Origin: an uncultured Clostridia bacterium | GTDB taxonomy: Bacteria; Bacillota; Clostridia; Oscillospirales; Ruminococcaceae | Assembly: GCA_944387885.1 (NCBI GenBank) | Contig: CALXGR010000016.1 | Location: 1 to 44,782 of the forward strand | DNA: 44,782 bases | Direction: 5' to 3' | Part shown: positions 1 to 10,700 of the stretch, one piece after another | How the letters are laid out: each line of letters begins with the position of its first letter | How positions within the stretch are numbered: the stretch's first letter is position 1 | The notes under the pieces: model-generated | Told to the model about the DNA's origin: nothing | Seen by the model: the letters and a program-made list of their open reading frames with translations, nothing else | Database searches by the model: none | Made by a program: the position numbers and the translations under genes

Positions 1-911
1 TCAGGTTTCTCAAACACCGGGTCCGTCACCGGCTGGGAGGGAAGCGCCTCTTCCCGGGCTGCTTCCTCCTCCCGGCGCTGGTCGGAATCCTGATCATTTT
101 TTTCCTTCAGCAGTTCCTCTGCCCTGTTTACCAGGTCATCCAGTTCCTCCTGGGTCAGGCCGCCCCCTGCTATCACCCGTTCGCCCAAAGCGGGATTCTG
201 GACAAATTCCATCAATGCGAAGGGATTTTCCTCCAGGGCAGTCTTGGCACTCCTCTGGGTCAGGGTCAGTTCAGAAAGGGGCAGATAAGCGATTTCCCCA
301 TTTCCAGCCTGGGTGCTTTCCAGAGCTGCCAGTGTCCCGGCTGTAAGTTCCCGGGTTTCCAGGCTTTCCCCCTCCAAGGGATAGAAAGCCAGCAGCACCT
401 TGCCTTCCAGCAGTTCCACCGAAGCGTACCGCAGGGGGCTCCCGTTCATTCCGGTAAGTTTGGGCTGGGATTCAACCACACCTATGGTTCCCCGTACACC
501 GGTGGACAGGGTGGAGGTCCGGATGTCCAGGGATTCATCCTCCTCCAAGGGCTTTTCTACATCAAAAAATATTTTTCCATACTCCAGCATGACCACATAC
601 TGGGTTCCTGTTTTTTTCACCGTCACCTGGGTATCCCAGTCCAGCTTGATCAGCTTGTCTTGGTCCAGACTGATCCAGGCGTATCCTTCCCGGGTGGTGA
701 CCTTGTAGCCGCTGTACAGCTTTCCCCCTTCCCGGAGGGTGACAGACCGGCCGGAAGCGTTTTCTACCTCTACCTCGCCCTCTGTCTTTTCCAGCCGCAT
801 GGTATCGGCCGCCGGGGTCTCGGTCTCCTCACAGTACACGGGGAGGGCAAACAAAACTCCCATCAGCACCGCCGTCAGAAGGATTCGGATAATTCCTTTG
901 ATTCCTCTCAT
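1..911 (-). CDS. FecR-domain secreted/anchored protein (3' part outside window)
   Basis: The reading frame is open from the ATG at 911 to the window edge, about 303 codons, so the C-terminus is missing. Another ATG at 926 overlaps the stop of the preceding gene, but only the ATG at 911 has a good ribosome site (AGAGG at 919-923, 7 nt away). The N-terminus is a signal peptide or anchor (about residues 6-25). Residues about 35-150 fit a FecR domain: a Thr-Leu-Arg-Glu-Gly step, a 'DTQVTV' strand and a 'STGVRGTIG' stretch like the family's conserved VRGT motif. The visible C-terminal part is Glu/Lys-rich and helical. FecR domains in Gram-positives are extracytoplasmic sensor or carbohydrate-binding modules. 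I infer a role in the surface-sensing set around the CHASE2 cyclase. It is last in the GAF/beta-helix/FecR unit. Confidence 0.75.
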   Translation of the reverse strand, partial: MRGIKGIIRILLTAVLMGVLFALPVYCEETETPAADTMRLEKTEGEVEVENASGRSVTLREGGKLYSGYKVTTREGYAWISLDQDKLIKLDWDTQVTVKKTGTQYVVMLEYGKIFFDVEKPLEEDESLDIRTSTLSTGVRGTIGVVESQPKLTGMNGSPLRYASVELLEGKVLLAFYPLEGESLETRELTAGTLAALESTQAGNGEIAYLPLSELTLTQRSAKTALEENPFALMEFVQNPALGERVIAGGGLTQEELDDLVNRAEELLKEKNDQDSDQRREEEAAREEALPSQPVTDPVFEKP

Positions 912-922
912 TTTTATACCTC

Positions 923-2929
923 TCATGCCGACCGTGCAAAATGATATGCGCCCGGGGTCGTTACATAAAACAGGCTGCCTCCTGTATAGGTCACCTTGTT
1001 TTCCTCGCCATTCAGGGTCCAGCTTGTATCAGGAGTTCCCAGAGTATAGCCCCGTCCCGGCTCCAGCATTACCTCCGTTCCCCCCACATAGATGGTAAAG
1101 GGAATCGCCAGAGGCTGGCCATCGGCGGTGGTATAGTTGCCCTTGGGCTCAATAAGGATCTGTGCCGGATCGCCTTCCTTGTAAGTGGGCTGTTTGTTAT
1201 TCTGGTAGGTCACGGTATAGTCGTCCGGGCCCGGGGTAACACAGTCCTCCAGGGAAACCGGGGAGACATGGGGCTGAGCCGGCTGATCTGTACAGGGGAC
1301 TCCCTGGCTTGGAGCCGAGCTTCCAAAGTCCTTCTCATCCAGAATGTAGGGGTTGATGACCAGCTTCGCAGCAGCTTTTCCGGCCTGATAATACTCTGTT
1401 TCCGCCGTATAAAGGGTCACTGTATAGGTTCCTGCATTTACCGGCGGCTGAATAGTCTCCTCCCCTGAATTTTCTTCAGTGTAGAGAATCTTTTCCAGCT
1501 GAGTATGTTCTGCCAGGGTATACTCCGGTTCCCATGCTTTTCCGCTGTACACCATCTGGGCCGGAGAGAGCGTTATTCCCCCTTCTGCCTTCTTTATGGT
1601 AAGCTTCACATTCAGAAGTGCATACTGCCGGGTCGCCTGGTCACGGCAGGCAAACTGCAGGTCATATTCTCCCGGTATTTCCTCCACTGTTCCCAGAAGC
1701 CGGTCCCCTTCCACCTTGAGTCCCTGGGGCAGAGTCCCCTGGAACAGGGACCAGATTCCGTTGGTAAGGCTTTGATTTTCCAGCAGGCAATTAAGTTCAT
1801 CCAGGTAAACGGTGGTCTCCTGCTTATCTTCAATACTCAGGATCGCCGCATTCCGCACCTGGGCAGTGGCTGTTCCGCTTCCGTCCAGCCAGACCTCCCG
1901 GGAGAGGCCCAGGTATGTAAAGGTAAACCGTCCGGGAAGGTTCACCGAGCTGCCCTGTCTGATTTCCAGGCCATCCTGGGTTTTCCAGAAACCTTCCTCA
2001 AAGGTGTTGAAAATCACATTGCTTCCCTCCACCCAGGCGGCAGCGGAAAGGGCAATATCCCCGTCGGTCACCGCCTGCCGGGCGGTATGAGGGTAGAGTC
2101 CCTTGGCATAAGTCCACTCTCCCCCCCAATTGGCAGGAGGGCTTCCCGCAGCCATACTCGCTGGAGAGATTTCATTATAGGTCACATCACTGCTTCCTGT
2201 AGAGGAGGACACCACAGAATAGCATTTACCCTCTATGGTGACACTGCCGGTATCCACTTCCCCGATGGCATGAAGGGTGGTTCCCAGAAGAGCCCCTCCA
2301 TTATAGCAGTAATTGTAGCTGTTATTTGCTGCTTTTGAATCAATCCCCGCCGCCGGCTGATAGTCGCTGGCAATCCCACAAACCACTTGGTCCTGGTTGG
2401 CGGACTGGACGATTCCTGTATTATAACAGCGGATATAACTGTTGCCGGCAGCTGACACTCCCACCAGACCGCAGGTACGGCCTCCCTCTTTATTGAGAAC
2501 CCAGGCAGCATTCCCACAGTCCGTAAATGTGGTTTCTTCCGCAAAGGAAGCCAGGGCGGCAGAGTCCAGAACCGTTCCCATTATGGTCAGGTTCTCTACC
2601 TCTGCCTGGCTGACCGTTCCCAGAAAAGACTTTCCATCCCGGATGGTCACGGTATGGCCCCCGCCATTGAAGGTGCCGGTAAAAGGATATTCCTGACTGC
2701 CCAGACCGTTCCAGTTATCCAGAACAAGATCCCCGGTCAGGGTAACGCTGACCGAAAGCCCCTGTTCCAGCTGCTCTTTTACCTGTTCCAGGTCCTGAGC
2801 AGTTCCTACAGTAAGAGGAACCGTATTTTTTTCTGCCTGATTTTCCTCAGCCAGAACCGCCAGACTCTGGGCCGCAATCATGCACAGAAGCAGCCATGCC
2901 AGAACCAGCCCCGCCATCTTTTTTCTCAT
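923..2929 (-). CDS. Secreted beta-helix (GLUG-like) and Ig-like repeat protein, 668 aa
   Basis: I chose the ATG at 2929 because it begins a classical signal peptide (MRKK, then a hydrophobic core to about residue 25, Ala-rich cleavage region). The frame is open upstream to 3124, but that part overlaps the GAF gene and reads as nonsense. Residues about 35-290 resemble a right-handed beta-helix with a 'GTFNGGGHTVT' opening turn and loose GLUG-like turns (CGLVG, VCGIA). Residues about 330-510 include a putative Ig fold with the 'LPQGLKVEGDRLLGT' signature of the He_PIG family. Residues about 510-640 resemble MBG-type Ig repeats ('VNAGTYTVTLY'). There is no C-terminal anchor, LPXTG or SLH motif, so it is probably secreted or non-covalently bound. 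The same beta-helix style occurs in the 3,670-residue protein of this locus, suggesting a shared surface structure. It starts 55 bp after the GAF gene. Confidence 0.8.
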   Translation of the reverse strand: MRKKMAGLVLAWLLLCMIAAQSLAVLAEENQAEKNTVPLTVGTAQDLEQVKEQLEQGLSVSVTLTGDLVLDNWNGLGSQEYPFTGTFNGGGHTVTIRDGKSFLGTVSQAEVENLTIMGTVLDSAALASFAEETTFTDCGNAAWVLNKEGGRTCGLVGVSAAGNSYIRCYNTGIVQSANQDQVVCGIASDYQPAAGIDSKAANNSYNYCYNGGALLGTTLHAIGEVDTGSVTIEGKCYSVVSSSTGSSDVTYNEISPASMAAGSPPANWGGEWTYAKGLYPHTARQAVTDGDIALSAAAWVEGSNVIFNTFEEGFWKTQDGLEIRQGSSVNLPGRFTFTYLGLSREVWLDGSGTATAQVRNAAILSIEDKQETTVYLDELNCLLENQSLTNGIWSLFQGTLPQGLKVEGDRLLGTVEEIPGEYDLQFACRDQATRQYALLNVKLTIKKAEGGITLSPAQMVYSGKAWEPEYTLAEHTQLEKILYTEENSGEETIQPPVNAGTYTVTLYTAETEYYQAGKAAAKLVINPYILDEKDFGSSAPSQGVPCTDQPAQPHVSPVSLEDCVTPGPDDYTVTYQNNKQPTYKEGDPAQILIEPKGNYTTADGQPLAIPFTIYVGGTEVMLEPGRGYTLGTPDTSWTLNGEENKVTYTGGSLFYVTTPGAYHFARSA

Positions 2930-2984
2930 GGTGTATCTTCTCCGTCCGCAACAAGATTTCTCCAACAAGGTCAATATTCCGGGG

Positions 2985-3764
2985 TCACCGCTTAAAGAAT
3001 CCAAAACGGGAAGGCTTGGAGGATGCTTCCTCTTGCTCCCGGGATTTCTTCCGGTCCAGGATCTTCCAGATCTCCCGGGCGTGTTCCAGCAGGATCTTCT
3101 GGTCGCTGACCCCCAGACGGGCAAAGGCGCCGCAGCCCCGGAGGGTCACTTCCATTTCCCGCAGATTGGATGCCTCCATGGCCTTGTCCAGGCAGAGGTC
3201 CTCCCCGTCCCCGGCATGGGGGGCCTTCCCCTCCGGGCTGTTCTCCACAAATACCTCGGAGACTGCTGCCGCCAGTTTCCGGGCAAAGGCAAGATCCTTT
3301 TCATCAAAAGGCTGTCCGTCTGTTTTATTGATGATCTGAATGCAGCCAAACGCCTGTTCCGCCGCAAGCAGGGGCACGCAGATCATGGACCGGGTAACGA
3401 AGCCTGTCCGTGCGTCCACACGCCCGGCCCACCGGGGGTCTTTCTGGCAGTCAGCGATAATGGAAGCCTTGCCGCTCTCGATTACCTGACCGGCAACACC
3501 CTCCCCCGGAACCAGCGTAATTTGGGAAATTTCTCCGCCGCCATACACTGCACGGGGGCGGATAAGTCCATCTCCAAACCGGTCATAGTGCCAGAAGGTT
3601 CCGGCCTCGGCGTGTACTGCAGAGGCCACAATGTTCAGTGCCGCAGTGAGGGCTGCAGTCTGGTCTGCCTGAGGGTTACAGATGATTTCCCGAAGCTGTT
3701 CCAGAGTACGACGGTATTTTACATCTTTCATTGCATCCCACATTTCAATGGTCTCTAGGTTCAC
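2985..3764 (-). CDS. GAF-domain cytoplasmic signalling protein, 259 aa
   Basis: The start is the GTG at 3764, placed by GGAGG 7 nt upstream; the open frame extends to a TTG at 3812, but that stretch is Lys-rich leader lying over the ribosome site. Residues about 20-170 form a GAF domain: the N-terminal helix pair, 'VPGEGVAGQVIESG', 'IADCQKDPRW', 'SMICVPLL' and 'FGCIQIINK' are classic landmarks. The C-terminal ~85 residues are helical and charged, with no catalytic output domain and no membrane segment. GAF domains bind cyclic nucleotides or other small ligands, and cyclase systems often use them. I infer that it is a cytoplasmic receptor or adaptor for the cyclase circuit, but no ligand can be assigned. 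It has its own promoter (-10 at 3834-3839) and leads the unit with the beta-helix and FecR genes. Confidence 0.85.
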   Translation of the reverse strand: MNLETIEMWDAMKDVKYRRTLEQLREIICNPQADQTAALTAALNIVASAVHAEAGTFWHYDRFGDGLIRPRAVYGGGEISQITLVPGEGVAGQVIESGKASIIADCQKDPRWAGRVDARTGFVTRSMICVPLLAAEQAFGCIQIINKTDGQPFDEKDLAFARKLAAAVSEVFVENSPEGKAPHAGDGEDLCLDKAMEASNLREMEVTLRGCGAFARLGVSDQKILLEHAREIWKILDRKKSREQEEASSKPSRFGFFKR

Positions 3765-3833
3765 GGTAGGGCCTCCTTTTTTTATCTTCCTTTTATCTTT
3801 CTTTTTTGACAAAGGTCCGCAAAACTCATTTTG

Positions 3834-3839
3834 ATTATA
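3834..3839 (-). promoter_or_regulatory. Promoter -10 box for the GAF / beta-helix / FecR unit
   Basis: On the minus strand there is a perfect TATAAT inside TTTGTAGTATAAT. The identical 13-mer sits at the -10 of the 26-kb operon promoter (about 30448). There is no good -35 here (ATAGAA at 17 bp), so activity may depend on an activator or on the bases just upstream of the -10. The transcript would begin about 60 nt before the GTG start. Confidence 0.55.
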
Positions 3840-3867
3840 CTACAAATTCCCAAAATTTCTATAGGAT

Positions 3868-4656
3868 TTAAAGTAAAATTGTCTGTCCCTGGCGGGCAAA
3901 ATTTGTTAAAGGAAACAGTTCTCTGGCCTGACATTCCCACTGCCGGAGCAAATCGTCTTCGCTCTCGGGGGCATGGTGGGTAACCAGCAGTTTTTTTGCT
4001 TTCATTCGTGCTGCACAGCGGCAGGCCTCCTGCCAGGTGGAGTGTCCCCAGCCCCGGTAAGCCGGGTAGGTTTCATCGCTGTACATTCCGTCATAGATAA
4101 GCAGGTCACACCCTTCCATTTCCCTGGGCAGTTGTCCCCCATGCTCATAGTCACAGAGGATGGCCAGAGTGGTATTTTCCACTTTTACCAGCAGAATGTT
4201 TCCCTCATCGGGATGCTCCGACTTGTAAAAAGCAACTTCCATGCCGTCGCCAAGAAGGACCGGTTCGCCCCGGGTGACCTCCCGGAGCCGATGCTTTCCC
4301 GGGCCCACCGGCCAAAAAGGAGGCCGGCAGAATTCTTCCAGGGGGTCTTTTTCCCCCCAGCAGGAAAAGGTGGAATAGAACACCGGCTCTATCCCCGCCG
4401 GGAACACGCTCCATTCCGTCAGCCCCATAATATGGTCGTAATGGAGATGGCTGAGCAGCACATCCACCCGGCTGCACTCCCGCAGCAGAGGAGCAGCGCA
4501 GGTAAGGCCGGACCCGCAGTCTATCACCACTGCCCGGTCTTTCCAGCGGATGACAAAGCAGGTGGTGTGTCCGCCAAATTCCTCGTATCCAGGTCCGCTG
4601 ACCGGGCGGCTGCCTCTGCTGCCGCAAATCGTAAGGACAGCTTGAGATCCCTCCAA
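3868..4656 (-). CDS. MBL-fold metallohydrolase of the cyclase-associated type
   Basis: Metallo-beta-lactamase fold with complete metal ligands: HLHYDH (HxHxDH), the 'EHPDEG' His, the 'CDYEHGG' Asp, a 'GWGHSTW' block and a C-terminal 'VTHHAPES'. The opening 'GSRGSRP' and the HTTC strand are typical of phosphohydrolase-like MBL enzymes (PhnP/ElaC-type superfamily). Relatives with the GHSTW block are often found beside adenylate cyclases or GAF proteins, so cyclic-nucleotide or phosphodiester hydrolysis is plausible, but the substrate is not shown. The open frame begins at a TTG at 4677, but AAAGGAGAG at about 4668-4676 is more likely its ribosome site, giving a TTG start at 4656 (about 262 aa). 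It lies just after the terminator of the giant operon, so it depends on readthrough or on a promoter I cannot see. Confidence 0.8.
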   Translation of the reverse strand: MEGSQAVLTICGSRGSRPVSGPGYEEFGGHTTCFVIRWKDRAVVIDCGSGLTCAAPLLRECSRVDVLLSHLHYDHIMGLTEWSVFPAGIEPVFYSTFSCWGEKDPLEEFCRPPFWPVGPGKHRLREVTRGEPVLLGDGMEVAFYKSEHPDEGNILLVKVENTTLAILCDYEHGGQLPREMEGCDLLIYDGMYSDETYPAYRGWGHSTWQEACRCAARMKAKKLLVTHHAPESEDDLLRQWECQARELFPLTNFARQGQTILL

Positions 4657-4690
4657 ATTTATACACTCTCCTTTCAATGATTTATGGAAA

Positions 4691-4719
4691 AACGGGCGGG
4701 CCTTGCTGGTCCGCCCGTT
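4691..4719 (-). terminator. Terminator of the 26-kb motor/surface operon
   Basis: Inverted repeat AACGGGCGG (4691-4699) / CCGCCCGTT (4711-4719) with an 11-nt loop. On the minus strand the stem is followed by a run of T (complement of 4687-4692). On the plus strand it is followed by ATTTTTT, so it could work in both directions. It lies 15 bp after the stop of the 3,670-residue gene. Confidence 0.8.
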
Positions 4720-4733
4720 ATTTTTTCAGGACA

Positions 4734-7700
4734 TTATCTGTCCTTGTGTTTTTTGCCTGTGTAACGGAAATAGAGAATGATCAGTGCTGCAAGGGCTGTC
4801 ACAGAGATAACACCCAGCAGTACAAAACCGTTGCGCTCGCTTGCGGTCAGCTTCTGGCCGAAGTCTGCATCATTTACGGTGAAATCATCCTCCGCCGGTT
4901 CCTGTTCAGGCTGTTCCGGCTGGGTTTCCTCAGGAACTTCCTGAGCGGGAGACTCTTCTTTCATGCCCAGCAGAGCAGTAGTTTCCACTGTCTCATACCG
5001 GCCGGTCTCCTCCGAGTAAACGACCACCTGGCTGCCCAATGCGGTCAGAAGTGCCTGAAGGTCGCTTCCCTGCCCTGCGCCGGTGCCGTCTGCTGGGGTA
5101 GTACCCTGAGCGGGAGCGCCTGCGGGAGCCATGACTACCGCCTGGTTATCTCCCTGAGGCTGACCCACCTGGGCATAGGCCAGGACGCCATCCTTGTAGA
5201 GACCCTCGCCGGGCTGGTAGGTATAGGTTCCTTCCTCTGCTACCGGTGTTCCGTTGAGAGAGAGTCCCTGTCCGGGGATGTACTCGTACTGTCCCTGGTC
5301 CTGGGCAGAATCGCCCTGGCCGGGCTGCTGTGCAGTACCGTCCGTCTGGTCTCCGGCGCCGTCAAGCTCATCTCCGGTGCCGTTGGGATCATTTCCGGTG
5401 CCATCCGGCTCACCGGTTCCCAGAACCGTATCGCCTTCCAGCTGGTTTTCAGCATCTCCGCCCGTACCGTCGCCGCCCAGGTCCTCAGGTGCCTGAGCCT
5501 GGCCGCTGCCGGTTCCCAGGGAAGCCTCGCTCTCCAGGAAGCTGTCGCTCACATGGGTGCCGAAGGAATCCATAATTCCGTCCATACTTACCTTTGCGTA
5601 GCTGAGCAGGGCCGTCATGGCAGGACGGGTATCGGTGATGATGTTCCCGTTGCTGTAATCCACTACCACCACATTGGCGCTGTTATCCTCACCGGCATAG
5701 CGGATGACGGCCACATTTCCGGAATATCCAAAGTTGTTGGATATCTGGACGATTCCCGTCATGGGCAGACCATTCAGCTTCATGTTGTTCCGGTTATCCA
5801 CCAGGACTCCGTCCTTCTGAAGGAGGGCGTAGTAGTTGGTGTAGCTGCCGGTAATGCTGGCCTTCCGGGAAAGGAGCATTCCGTCTGCCACTACATTCTG
5901 CCGGGGAGATACCACATAGGCGGTACCACCCAGGTCGAACAGCCGGACATCTGCCCGCTGAGAGCCAAACATGGTGTACTCATGGAATACCCGTACAGCG
6001 GTAAGCTGGCTGTTGCCTGTGTAGGTATAGCTGTAAAGAGGTACGGCTTCCGGTTTGGTATCATTGACAGCGGCAGCGGTTCTGTCCGCAGCTGCCACGG
6101 AACCGGCAATGTCCTTTTTCAGGGTATAGACTGCCCAGCTTCCGTCCCCTGCCTGGCAGAGGATCTTGCCCTGCCACAGGTGAACGGGGGTATCTGTTTC
6201 ATCAATTCCCTGAAGGACACCCCGCTCGCCGGTGCTGGAGCCATGGATGACCTTGCCCTCTCCATCCAGATAATACCAGAGTCCATCGTAGGTCATAACA
6301 TTCCGACGAAGGGCCTGCATGTCCTGAGAAGTAAAGGCGGTAGGCACTCCATCCACAGTTACGGTGACGGGGGTCTGGAAGTCGGTGGCGAAGGAAATGG
6401 AACCATTGGCATCGGTGGTATAAGTCCCCGCAGTGCCATCTCCCAGCTGAACGGTAATGGTAGCTCCGCTTCCGTCCTGACTCTGGAAGTTTGTCAGATC
6501 CAGGGTAAAAGAATCTGCCCCGGTGGCGTAAAGAACTACCTTTGCAGGCTCGGCGCCGGGCTGAGGCAGAAGGATGCCCACTTCCTCGCCCTGGTAAGAA
6601 TCGGTATCCGGCAGACGAGCCCCATCGCTGCCCAGCAGGAAGGGCATGTACCGGTTTCCTTCATTTTCCAGAGCTTTCAGGTCCCATGCAGTGTCCGCAA
6701 AGCCCAGACCAGTGTAGAACTGGGGCTGTGCAAAGCTGTTGCCGGAAGCCAGGCCGCCCTTTTCAGGATAGAGGAAGGTATCGGTGACGGTAGCCTCCTG
6801 ACCTTCCTTGATGGCCTTTGCGGTCTGTCCGTTGAGGGTGGCTTCGTCCCAGATCATAACAGTGCCGTCACCCGCCGGGGCATAGGTGGACAGGGCGTTG
6901 GCCCAGAGAGAGGACCTGTCGCCTGCGGACCGTACCGAGCCGGTCATTACCACGCCGGAAAGATTTTCAGGAAGAATCTGATAATTCCGGTCATTGAGCT
7001 GACCGATGATACCGCCGGCATAGTTGCCCGCATATACCTCGCCGGAGAAGTAGACATTGGAGAACTTGGCATCCGTAGCATAATTCTCGTTTCTCTCCAT
7101 CTTGCCCACAATGCCGCCTGCCACATTGCCGGTGGCATGGACCTGGGCACCGCAGGCCACATTGGACAGTTCAAACAGATATCCACGGCCCAGGATGCCG
7201 CCAGCATTTTCGCCGGTGCAGTTGACAACCACATCCTCGGCCACATAGACATTCTGGAAAACAACAGAACTTCCATTGATGTAGTTCATTCCAATAAGAC
7301 CGCCCACATTGTAGGGACCGGTAACCGTAGTATCCCGAACCGTCACATTCTTTACCGTACGACTGTCACGAGAGGGATTGATACCTGCTAACGCACCAGC
7401 AGAAAGATAGTATTCCTGGGCTGGAGGTGTGGTAGGCATAGCGGAAGGATTGGTAATGGTACAGCCTATAATCTGAATATTATCCATACTCCGGTTATCA
7501 AGTTGCCCTGCCAGGCCACCCACTATGTTGTTACCGGTGACTTGAACATTTTCCACCAAAACATTGTTCAGCTTGGAGTAAGAGTATCCCATGGACCCAA
7601 AAACACCACCTGCGTAATATTGTCCTACTGTGGTGGTTGTCGATGTAACAGTTCCCTCTCTTACCGTAATGTTTTGCTTATCTCCCACGTACGCATGTCC

Positions 7701-10700
7701 GGTCAATCCACCTACTGTGGAGCTGGCAGTCACCTTAAAATCTTCCAAAGTGGCACTGCTCAGAGCATGAACCTGGTAGGCCAATCCTCCAACGCCCGCA
7801 TTACCTGTAACTTCAATATGCCTCAGTACAGCACTACTCGTGCCAGGAGCCACAATATGCACACCAGCGCCAAACAAGCTGCCCACATAATTTGCCAGTT
7901 GCGCATTGATTGTAATATTTTCTCCAGTCACATTATTGAAGGAGCCCTGAATCTGGCCGGCCAAGCCTCCCACATAACTTCCACCATACTCGCTGGAAGG
8001 AATTGAAATCTCCAGTGCATTTACGCCTACATCCAAAACATTCCCATTGATTTGTCCAAAGAAGCCAAACCGTTTGTTCGTGTTGCGGTTTGCGAAAAGA
8101 CGAATATCCTGGAAGTCACAGTCCGTAATATCATTCACCGAAACAATCACACCGGAAACGCCCCGTGCCGCCGCGACCGCAGAATAGTCTACCGAGAAGT
8201 TCTGGAAAGTAAGTCCGGAAATGTTTCCGTAGACATTTTCCATCCAGGGCGTACCCATGGTGGGGTTGGGGGTATAAATCAGGTTATAGAATCCCGCTTC
8301 ATCCCCTTGACCTTCCAGATTGCCGATTTTCAGACCAACTTCCTGCACATTCTGAGCATTGCCCAGGAAGTCGATTCTACCGGTAATCCGGAAGTTTTCT
8401 CCTGTATCGGCGTGGCCGCCTCGCATGAGATTCCGCCAGGTGGTCAAATCCAGGACCTCCCAGTAGAGGGGCTGACCAAAGTCCACAGTACCGTTCAGGC
8501 TCCAGCTGCGCCCGTCTGCTGTCTGGTATGCCACTGTCAGAGTATAAACATCCAACCGCTTGGTAAAGATTTCCAAGTCTTCCTTGATGAGGATACTGAA
8601 AGTGGTGGCTTCTTCGGATTCAGCAGATTTGTTGAAGGAAATCTGCACATTTTTAAGCTGCTGCTGAGACTCGGAAATATCGATTCCATCAATGGTAATG
8701 CTGCCGGTAGCGGAAGCAGTCTGGAGCAGTGCAATGATTTCCTCGGATGTATATCCGGGGTGTTCCAATTCTCCGGAAAGCTGGAAGGGATAGTTCTGGC
8801 CCGGCAGATATCCTGCCTGGGTAATGCGAAGGGTCGGCGGTTCTGCCTGGCCGGGAAGTTCTATCCAAATCTGCCCCTCTACCAGAGTGCCGTCCTCCCG
8901 AAGGATGAGAGGCATGCCCGGCTGTTCCAGAGTGAGCTGGCTGTAGTCGAAGGAATCTCCCATTCCTGCCACATCCGCCCAGAAATTTTTGCTGGTCAGG
9001 TCCTGAGCATCTGCCAGCCCCCGGGCATCGGACACATCCTCCGCCGGCAGGTTATTCACCGTCTGACCTTCGTAGGCATAAACATTCAGGTACTGTCCAG
9101 ACACAGAGGTACCATATGCCTCACCATTGACCCGGTTCACCTTTTCGCCGGTGGTCAGAATGTTGCCAAAGACAATGCCTCCTCGGTGGCGACCGGTGGT
9201 TCTGCCCACAAAGCCGCCCACCTGATCCCCGGTGGCGGTAATATCCACATCGGCCCATACATGGTCGGTATAGCCATAGGTTTCACTGTTGAAGCCGAAG
9301 ATGCCGCCTGTCACGCCGCCGTTGGCCTGGATGGTCCCCTGGGCATAGCAGTTGGTTATCGGGACCCGGGCGTCATACCCCACCAGGCCGCCCACGCCCT
9401 CCACGACCGGAGAACTGATGACCTGAATGTCCACGTTCCGGGTGTAGCAGCGGTCCAGCTTATAGCTGTACATATATCCCACCAGACCGCCTACCCGGGC
9501 AGGATGGGCGCCGGTGCCGTCATTGATGACCGCATCCGCCACAGAACATTCCTGGACGGAACCATATTCCACCTGGCCGGCCAGGCCGCCTACATAGCCG
9601 GTCCCCGAGATGGATACATCCCGCAGATGCACATTTACCAGGCCACCGCTGTTGAGATTTCTCACAAAGCCGGCCATGGAACTGGTCACGGTACCGGCAG
9701 CCTTGATGGTAAGCCCCTGGACCGTCAGGTTCCGGACCTCGCTGGTGCCGCCGCTCATATTGTAAATCACCCAGGGCTGGGCCAGATTTTCCAGAGAAAT
9801 ATTGCTGATGGTATGTCCATCTCCGTCCAATTTACCGGTAAAGTTACTGCCGCCGCTGGTCAGGCTGGTCTTTCTGCCGTCGAGTATAAGGGCTGCGGGA
9901 GTAATGGGATCGGCCTTGAAATCAATGTCCGATGTAAGCCGGTAGTTCCAGTTCATATGGTCATTGATGTTGGACCATTCACTGGCATTACTGACCGTCT
10001 TCCAGAATTCAAAGCCGGTGGTCTTGTAGTTGGGATAGGAGGTCATGCTGGAGGAACCTGCCGTATACTGCATTTCGGTGATGGTGTAAGCGCTCAGATA
10101 CTGAGGCTTTTCCCCATCCACCGCAGCATAGGCGATGACCTCATACAAGCCATCTCCCAAAGGCTTCTGGCTCTGGATGGTAAATTTCAACCCCGCCGCT
10201 GTGAAGCCGGTAATGGTGGCATTCCGGGGATTGTTGAGGATGAAGGAGACATTTCCCCCTTCATTGGAAATAAACTCACTGTCCCCGGAAGCCCAGCTGT
10301 CGCTGAGGATCTGAGGTTCGCTGTCTCCCAGAACCGGCAGAGGGATATAGTTCTGGTATTTCTGCATAACCGTGGACAGATTGAGCCGGGGATAGAATCC
10401 CACCTGAATGGTGCTGGTATCAAACCCTTCGCCCAGTATGCTCTGCTGCCATTCCTCATCATAGAGGGTCGCCGGCTTGGAACTCTTTAACCAGCTGGTA
10501 CGGGCTGCATAGCTGTTGAGGGAGATATAATAAACATCATGATTTTTTGCCGAGTTCGCGCTATGATAAAATACCCGTTCCTGGGCCATAGGGCTGACGG
10601 TGCTCTTGTCGCTTACATACTGGTAGAAGTCTCCCACATGGTAGCTGTTGGAGTAATCGTAGTGAGAATAAACGGCAACTGCGCCGGCGGTACTCTCTGC

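Noticed and set aside
2930..3124. N-terminal extension of the beta-helix protein to 3124
   Set aside because: The extension overlaps the GAF gene, is rich in Arg/Trp/Pro like a shadow frame, and precedes a clear signal peptide starting at 2929.
4734..4830. Sortase-anchored C-terminus of the giant protein
   Set aside because: A hydrophobic helix and basic tail are present, but no LPXTG-like motif precedes them.
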